A stretch of 64,000 nucleotides of DNA from Rhizobium sp. CCGE 510 (lineage in GTDB: Bacteria; Pseudomonadota; Alphaproteobacteria; Rhizobiales; Rhizobiaceae), in assembly GCF_000292525.1 (NCBI RefSeq), contig NZ_AEYF01000003.1:86599-150598 (forward strand), given 5' to 3'. The notes under the pieces were generated by a model. It did not search any database. It worked only from the letters and a program-made list of their open reading frames with translations, and was not told the DNA's origin. The first letter of the stretch is position 1, and each line of letters begins with the position of its first letter. Below are positions 60,847 to 64,000 of this stretch, one piece after another. The translations under genes were made by a program, and so were the position numbers.

Positions 60847-61764
60847 ATGGACAGTCCCGCATTCGACCTTGCTTTCGAGCCGGCCTATGGGCGGGCCGTG
60901 CCGGTGGCGCCAGGGGTCGAGCGGGTTACAGTGAACAATCCCGGGCCATTCACCTTTTACGGCACCAACAGCTATATCGTCGGCGGCTCCTCGGTCGCGG
61001 TCATCGATCCCGGGCCGGAGGACGAGGCGCATTTTGCGGCGCTGATGGCGGCGCTTGCCGGCCGTGAGGTGACGCATATCTTCGTCAGCCACACGCATCG
61101 CGACCACTCGCCGCTGGCCCGCCGGCTGCGGGCGGCAACCGGGGCGGTGACGGTCGGCCAGGGGCCGCACCGGCCGGCAAGGCCATTGCGCGCCGGCGAG
61201 ATCAATCCGTTTGCCGAAAGTTCGGATATGGCCTTCGTGCCGGATATCGCCATCGGCAACGGCAAGAGGATCGCGGGTGATGGCTGGGTGCTTTCAGGCG
61301 TGCCGACGCCGGGGCACACGGCCAATCATGCCGCCTTTGCGCTCGATGGCCGCGATGTGCTATTCACAGGCGATCATGTCATGGCCTGGTCGACCTCGAT
61401 CGTCGCACCGCCGGACGGTTCGATGGCCGATTACATGGCCTCGCTCGACCGGCTGATCGCCCGCGAAGACGGGCTGCTGCTGCCCGGCCATGGCGGCCCG
61501 GTCACAGAGCCGGCCACATTCCTGCGAGCGCTGAAGGCGCACCGGCTGGGGCGCGAGCAGGCGATCCTGGCGCGTATTTCGGCGGGCGACCGTGGCATCC
61601 CCGAGATGGTGAAGGCGATCTACAGCGATACCGATCCGAAGCTGCATGGAGCGGCGGCGCTTTCCGTGCTCGCCCACATCGAGCATCTCATCGAGCGCGG
61701 CGAGATCGCCGCCGATGGGCCGCCGTCGCTTGCCGCCCACTACCAGCCGGCACCAGGGAGATGA
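60847..61764 (+). CDS. MBL-fold metallo-hydrolase
   Basis: The 305-residue protein has the metallo-beta-lactamase fold: FTFYGTNSYIVGG near the start, zinc motif FVSHTHRDHSPLA (HxHxDH), PTPGHTANHAAFAL, FTGDHVMAWST and GHGGPV, so all metal ligands are present. It resembles LACTB2-type hydrolases acting on thioesters or RNA; the substrate is unknown. An in-frame ATG at 60751 would add 32 hydrophobic residues; I preferred 60847 because relatives start there. Neither start has a good ribosome-binding site. It overlaps the next gene by four bases. Confidence 0.85.
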   Translation: MDSPAFDLAFEPAYGRAVPVAPGVERVTVNNPGPFTFYGTNSYIVGGSSVAVIDPGPEDEAHFAALMAALAGREVTHIFVSHTHRDHSPLARRLRAATGAVTVGQGPHRPARPLRAGEINPFAESSDMAFVPDIAIGNGKRIAGDGWVLSGVPTPGHTANHAAFALDGRDVLFTGDHVMAWSTSIVAPPDGSMADYMASLDRLIAREDGLLLPGHGGPVTEPATFLRALKAHRLGREQAILARISAGDRGIPEMVKAIYSDTDPKLHGAAALSVLAHIEHLIERGEIAADGPPSLAAHYQPAPGR

Positions 61765-62219
61765 GCCAGGACATGAGCGCCGCTTACAGCTATCGCGATG
61801 ATGCCGATGTGCCCGATTTTGCCGATGACCAACCGCTGATCGTCTTCGATGGCGAATGCGTCTTCTGCTCCGGCTGGGTGAAATTCGCGCTGAAACACGA
61901 CAGGCAGCGGCGCTACCGTTTCGTGGCCGCCCAGACGCCGCTCGGCGCCGCGCTCTACCGGCATTATCGGCTGGATGGGCGCGACTATGAGACCAATATC
62001 TTCATCGAGAACGGCCGCGCCTTCTTCAAGTCTGACGGCTCGATCCGCATGGTGGCCGGCCTCGGTTTTCCCTATTCGCTGGCCAGGCTGTTCCGGCTGC
62101 TGCCGCGGCGCCTTGCCGATAGGCTCTATGAATTCATCGCCCGCAACCGGCTCAGGATCGCCGGCCGGCAGAGCTGCATGGTGCCGACGGCGGAGCAGCG
62201 GAGCCGCTTCATCGCATGA
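61761..62219 (+). CDS. DCC-family (DUF393) thiol-disulfide oxidoreductase-like protein
   Basis: The 152-residue protein has the DCC motif LIVFDGECVFCSGWVKF (residues ~26-42), with an Asp before a Cys-x-x-Cys pair, and the C-terminal LFRLLPRRLADRLYEFIARN. The family is predicted to act on thiols, but its substrate is unknown. Its start overlaps the MBL-fold gene and its stop overlaps the next gene, each through ATGA. Confidence 0.9.
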   Translation: MSQDMSAAYSYRDDADVPDFADDQPLIVFDGECVFCSGWVKFALKHDRQRRYRFVAAQTPLGAALYRHYRLDGRDYETNIFIENGRAFFKSDGSIRMVAGLGFPYSLARLFRLLPRRLADRLYEFIARNRLRIAGRQSCMVPTAEQRSRFIA

Positions 62220-63937
62220 GCGGCGACGGGCTTTCGTTGCTGATCATCGGCGGCTACGGCACTTTTGGCGGTCGACTGGCCCGGCTGCTTGGCGATGAAC
62301 CGCGGCTGAGGCTGTTGATCGCCGGGCGTTCGCTTGCGAAGGCCGACGATTTCGTTGCGGATCTCCGGACGCCGAAAGACGGAGCTGAGGGGCTGGGAAG
62401 CAGCGCTCTCGGGGCGAGGCTGCAGGCGGTGGCCTTCGATCGCGACGGTGACCTCACCGAACAGCTGACGCGGCTGCAGCCGGATCTGGTCGTCGATGCC
62501 TCCGGGCCGTTTCAGAGCTTCGGCGAAGACCCTTATAAGGTCGTGCGGGCCTGCATCGGGCTTAGCATCGATTATGCCGATCTGGCCGACAGCACCGGCT
62601 TCGTCGCCTCTATCGGCGGGCTCGATGCCGAGGCCAAGGCGGAAGGCATTTTTGCGCTTTCCGGGCTCAGCAGCCTCCCGGCGCTTTCCTTCGCCGCCCT
62701 CGATGTCATGGCGCCGCAGTTCGCGCGGATCGACAGCGTCGCGGCCGGCATTGCCCCCTCCTCGCATGTGAAGATCGGCCGCAATGTCGTCGGCGCCATC
62801 GCAAGCTATGCCGGCAAGAAGGTGCCGCGGCTGCGCGATGGGAAGCCCTCAAGCGGGCGCGGGCTGATCGAGGCGATGCGGGTGATTGTGGCGCCGCCCG
62901 GCGCCGTGCCGCTGCGCAGCCACACATTCCTGCTGGTGGATGCGCCGGATCTGGCGCTGCTGCCAGTGCGTTTTGCCGGCCTGCAATCCACCTTCACCGG
63001 CGTGGCCACCGAGCCGCAGCCGCTGCAGCGCCTGCTCAGCCTTGCCGCCCGTCTCGTGCACCTCGGCCTGCTGCCCTCGCTGACGCCGTTTGCGCGGCTC
63101 ATGCAGCGCGCCAGCCACGCTTTTGCAACAGGCGAACATCGCGGCGGCATGTTCGTATACGCCAGCGGTATCGATGGCGCGGGCAAGCGGCTGACGGCGG
63201 GCTGGCATCTGATTGCCGAGGGTGATGACGGGCCGTTCATTCCGGTCATCTCAGTCGCGGTGCTGGTGCGCCGGCTGCTTGCCGGCCAGCGGCCGGCGCC
63301 CGGCGCCCGGCCGGCGGCCGGCGAATTGCGGCTCGATGATTTCGAAGCGGCCTTCCGGCGGTTCTCGATCACCACCGGCATCCGCACCGAATGCGAGGCG
63401 GATCGCCAGCCGCTCTACCGTGAGATTCTCGGCAGCGCCTTCGAGCGTCTGCCGCCGGCCGTTGCCGTCATCCACGCCGGCGGCGCGCGCACCGCCTCCG
63501 GCCAGGCGCGGATCGAGCGCGGCGGCGGCTGGCTGGCGCGGCTGGTGGCGCGGCTGATCGGCTTTCCCGCAGCGGGTGAGGATGTGCCGGTGACGGTGCG
63601 TTTCGTTGCCGAGGGCGACAGGGAGATCTGGACGCGGACGTTCGGCGACAACAGCTTCCGCAGCATCCAGCTCGAGGGCAAGGGGCGCGACCGGCATTTG
63701 CTCGCCGAAGTGTTTGGGCCGTTCCGGGTGCTGGTGGCACTGGTGCCGGAGGGGAATAAGTTACGGCTGGTGGTGCGGGGCTGGCGGTTTTGCGGGATGC
63801 CGCTGCCGCTGTTCCTGGCGCCCGGCGGGGAGACGTATGAGGAAGAGCGGGATGGGCGGTTCCACTTTCACGTGGAGATCGGCGGGCCGCTGACCGGGCT
63901 GGTGGTAAGATATACGGGGTGGTTGGTGGTGGAGTGA
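62216..63937 (+). CDS. saccharopine dehydrogenase-like NADP-binding protein fused to DUF4166
   Basis: The 573-residue protein has an N-terminal Rossmann domain (LLIIGGYGTFGGRLARLL, residues ~8-25; VVDASGPFQSFGEDPYKVV) of the saccharopine-dehydrogenase-like class. A C-terminal DUF4166 region follows (~390-573, including RFVAEGDREIWTRTFGDNSF). The same fusion is known in other proteobacteria, with unknown reaction. It closes a three-gene coupled unit. Nothing is recognisable in the last 63 bases of the window after it. Confidence 0.85.
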   Translation: MSGDGLSLLIIGGYGTFGGRLARLLGDEPRLRLLIAGRSLAKADDFVADLRTPKDGAEGLGSSALGARLQAVAFDRDGDLTEQLTRLQPDLVVDASGPFQSFGEDPYKVVRACIGLSIDYADLADSTGFVASIGGLDAEAKAEGIFALSGLSSLPALSFAALDVMAPQFARIDSVAAGIAPSSHVKIGRNVVGAIASYAGKKVPRLRDGKPSSGRGLIEAMRVIVAPPGAVPLRSHTFLLVDAPDLALLPVRFAGLQSTFTGVATEPQPLQRLLSLAARLVHLGLLPSLTPFARLMQRASHAFATGEHRGGMFVYASGIDGAGKRLTAGWHLIAEGDDGPFIPVISVAVLVRRLLAGQRPAPGARPAAGELRLDDFEAAFRRFSITTGIRTECEADRQPLYREILGSAFERLPPAVAVIHAGGARTASGQARIERGGGWLARLVARLIGFPAAGEDVPVTVRFVAEGDREIWTRTFGDNSFRSIQLEGKGRDRHLLAEVFGPFRVLVALVPEGNKLRLVVRGWRFCGMPLPLFLAPGGETYEEERDGRFHFHVEIGGPLTGLVVRYTGWLVVE

Positions 63938-64000
63938 GGGTGGTGCCGGCGGCCTTCACTGTCGCCCGGTGTGCCGATTGAACGACCGGGTTGATAGTCG

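Overview
The window looks like chromosomal or large-plasmid DNA of a Rhizobiales bacterium close to Rhizobium (R. leguminosarum/R. etli type). This rests on the high-GC codon use, rhizobial families of unknown function (DUF995, DUF982, a COG4705-type membrane protein), a GcrA-like protein, and four copies of a ~140-bp mosaic palindromic element of the kind scattered through rhizobial intergenic regions. The species call is inference from sequence recognition only.

Layout. 1-8.1 kb: a DinB-fold protein, an ABC exporter, an adenylate cyclase/TPR protein, an Old Yellow Enzyme divergent from an HxlR regulator, an ArsR-SRPBCC pair and a small P-loop protein. 8.3-12.3 kb: a LysR regulator divergent from a NepI-like exporter, a Tat-exported cyclophilin-fold protein and a Tat-exported alpha/beta hydrolase. 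12.6-20.5 kb: a DHFR-fold protein, a DUF995 protein, a transglutaminase-fold protein, and two back-to-back two-component systems; the left one has a direct-repeat box in front of a small secreted protein and a COG4705 membrane protein. 20.4-31.8 kb: GT25, nucleoside deaminase, methyltransferase, a broken membrane-protein gene, an SDR, MarR-reductase, two TetR regulators with clear operators, small membrane or secreted proteins and an APH-fold kinase.

32.1-36.9 kb is a phage-derived regulatory cluster without structural, integrase or lysis genes. It has an S24 (CI/LexA-like) repressor, a leftward run of tiny HTH, zinc-ribbon and GcrA-like proteins, and rightward small genes. Four 17-bp operators of the form RGGTAT-N5-ATACCY (one degenerate) lie at its two promoter regions. 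37.2-49 kb: a polysaccharide-lyase-like secreted protein, tRNA-Pro(CGG), a lipoprotein, an alpha-hydroxy-acid dehydrogenase, a Tet-family MFS pump, the very long trifunctional Aas-type protein, and a PspA-YiaAB pair facing a TetR regulator across three identical-type operators.

50.2-60.3 kb is the most striking part: a seven-gene leftward defence operon. In transcription order it holds a single-domain HsdS-like protein, HsdM, HsdS, a TIGR04141/DUF6119 protein, HsdR, a YgjP-type metallopeptidase and an AbiC-like membrane protein. Most junctions are overlapping or nearly so. It is bounded by tRNA-Gln(TTG) on one side and by an SDR gene plus a decayed TetR 3' fragment on the other. 60.8-63.9 kb: a translationally coupled trio of MBL-fold hydrolase, DCC-family oxidoreductase and saccharopine-dehydrogenase-like/DUF4166 protein.
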